Of a stretch of 55,510 nt of DNA, positions 55,470 to 55,510 are shown one piece after another. Each line of letters starts with the position of its first letter. Positions within the stretch are counted from its first letter, which is position 1. The stretch lies in the NCBI RefSeq assembly GCF_913020055.1, contig NZ_CAJWCF010000015.1, forward strand, positions 1 through 55,510. Reading direction: 5' to 3'. The position numbers and the translations under genes are program-made. The notes under the pieces were generated by a model. The model was not told the origin of the DNA and did not search any database. It worked only from the letters and a program-made list of their open reading frames with translations. The stretch comes from an uncultured Paraglaciecola sp. Its GTDB lineage: Bacteria > Pseudomonadota > Gammaproteobacteria > Enterobacterales > Alteromonadaceae.

Positions 55470-55510
55470 ATGCAAGGTAAAAAAGTCATAATTGATCAAC
55501 TAAATGCCCT
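55470..55510 (+). CDS. Second bacterioferritin, 5' end only (cut by window edge)
   Basis: The frame opens with ATG at 55470 and reads MQGKKVIIDQLNA, the same start pattern as Bfr (M-x-G-x3-VI-x2-LN). Only 13 codons are visible. It is likely the ferroxidase-competent partner subunit, but this must be read in the next window. Confidence 0.7.
   Translation, partial: MQGKKVIIDQLNA

Overview
The window reads as chromosomal DNA of a marine gammaproteobacterium of the Alteromonadales (Glaciecola/Paraglaciecola/Alteromonas type). This is judged from the AT-rich composition, protein wording, a PEP-CTERM protein and gene content; no rRNA or other marker gene confirms it. The left edge is the 3' end of an IS3-family transposase with its terminal repeat. 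The rest is a dense accessory island whose theme is life at low oxygen or under energy stress.

Layout. 0.3-1.3 kb: MscS channel. 1.4-11.3 kb (minus): a full N-ATPase operon atpDCQRBEFAG, running directly into a three-gene HlyD/ABC exporter. 11.6-16.5 kb (plus): formate channel, then a cysteine-type formate dehydrogenase with an AsrA-like Fe-S subunit and an AsrB-like flavin reductase. 16.6-19.1 kb: cbpM-cbpA (minus) and glycerol dehydrogenase (plus). 19.5-22.6 kb (minus): PEP-CTERM protein, D-lactate-type dehydrogenase, DUF4136 lipoprotein. 22.8-26.6 kb: a receiver protein lacking the phospho-Asp, FixJ-like regulator, FixL-like haem-PAS kinase, a FixK-like Crp/Fnr protein and a universal stress protein. 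26.6-32.0 kb: BigR/SqrR-type ArsR repressor with two operators, DUF2892 protein, RND pump, adaptor and rhodanese. 32-36.6 kb: LOG-family protein, DUF211 protein, VIT/CCC1-like membrane protein, Ca2+-type P-ATPase. 36.7-42.0 kb: acyl-CoA synthetase, three pyruvate-dehydrogenase-type subunits (E1 alpha, E1 beta, E2) and an acyl carrier protein in one operon. 42-55.5 kb: CBS protein, coiled-coil proteins, EEP hydrolase, cardiolipin synthase, phosphofructokinase, beta-CASP nuclease, GNAT, an N-terminally lost sulfatase, phosphatase-like lipoprotein, small proteins, CPA2 antiporter and two bacterioferritin genes (the second cut by the window edge).

The strongest unifying signal is regulatory. Twelve FNR/FixK-type palindromes (TTGAT-N4-ATCAA, six of them perfect) lie in promoter regions. 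They precede the N-ATPase, formate dehydrogenase, cbpA/glycerol dehydrogenase, DUF4136 lipoprotein, acs-pdh-acp, CBS, pfk, beta-CASP nuclease, GNAT, coiled-coil protein, phosphatase/SAP pair and bacterioferritin. In most cases the box centre is about 55-75 nt from the start codon. The island also carries its own candidate control cascade. The FixL-like PAS keeps the haem-ligand His and a distal Arg; FixJ is canonical; the FixK-like protein has the E..SR recognition helix but no FNR-type cysteine cluster. My reading is that haem oxygen sensing through FixL-FixJ-FixK controls a self-contained low-oxygen module for ion pumping, formate oxidation, acetyl-CoA supply, glycolytic flux and iron storage. 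This is inference from sequence. No ordinary tRNA, rRNA or CRISPR was seen.
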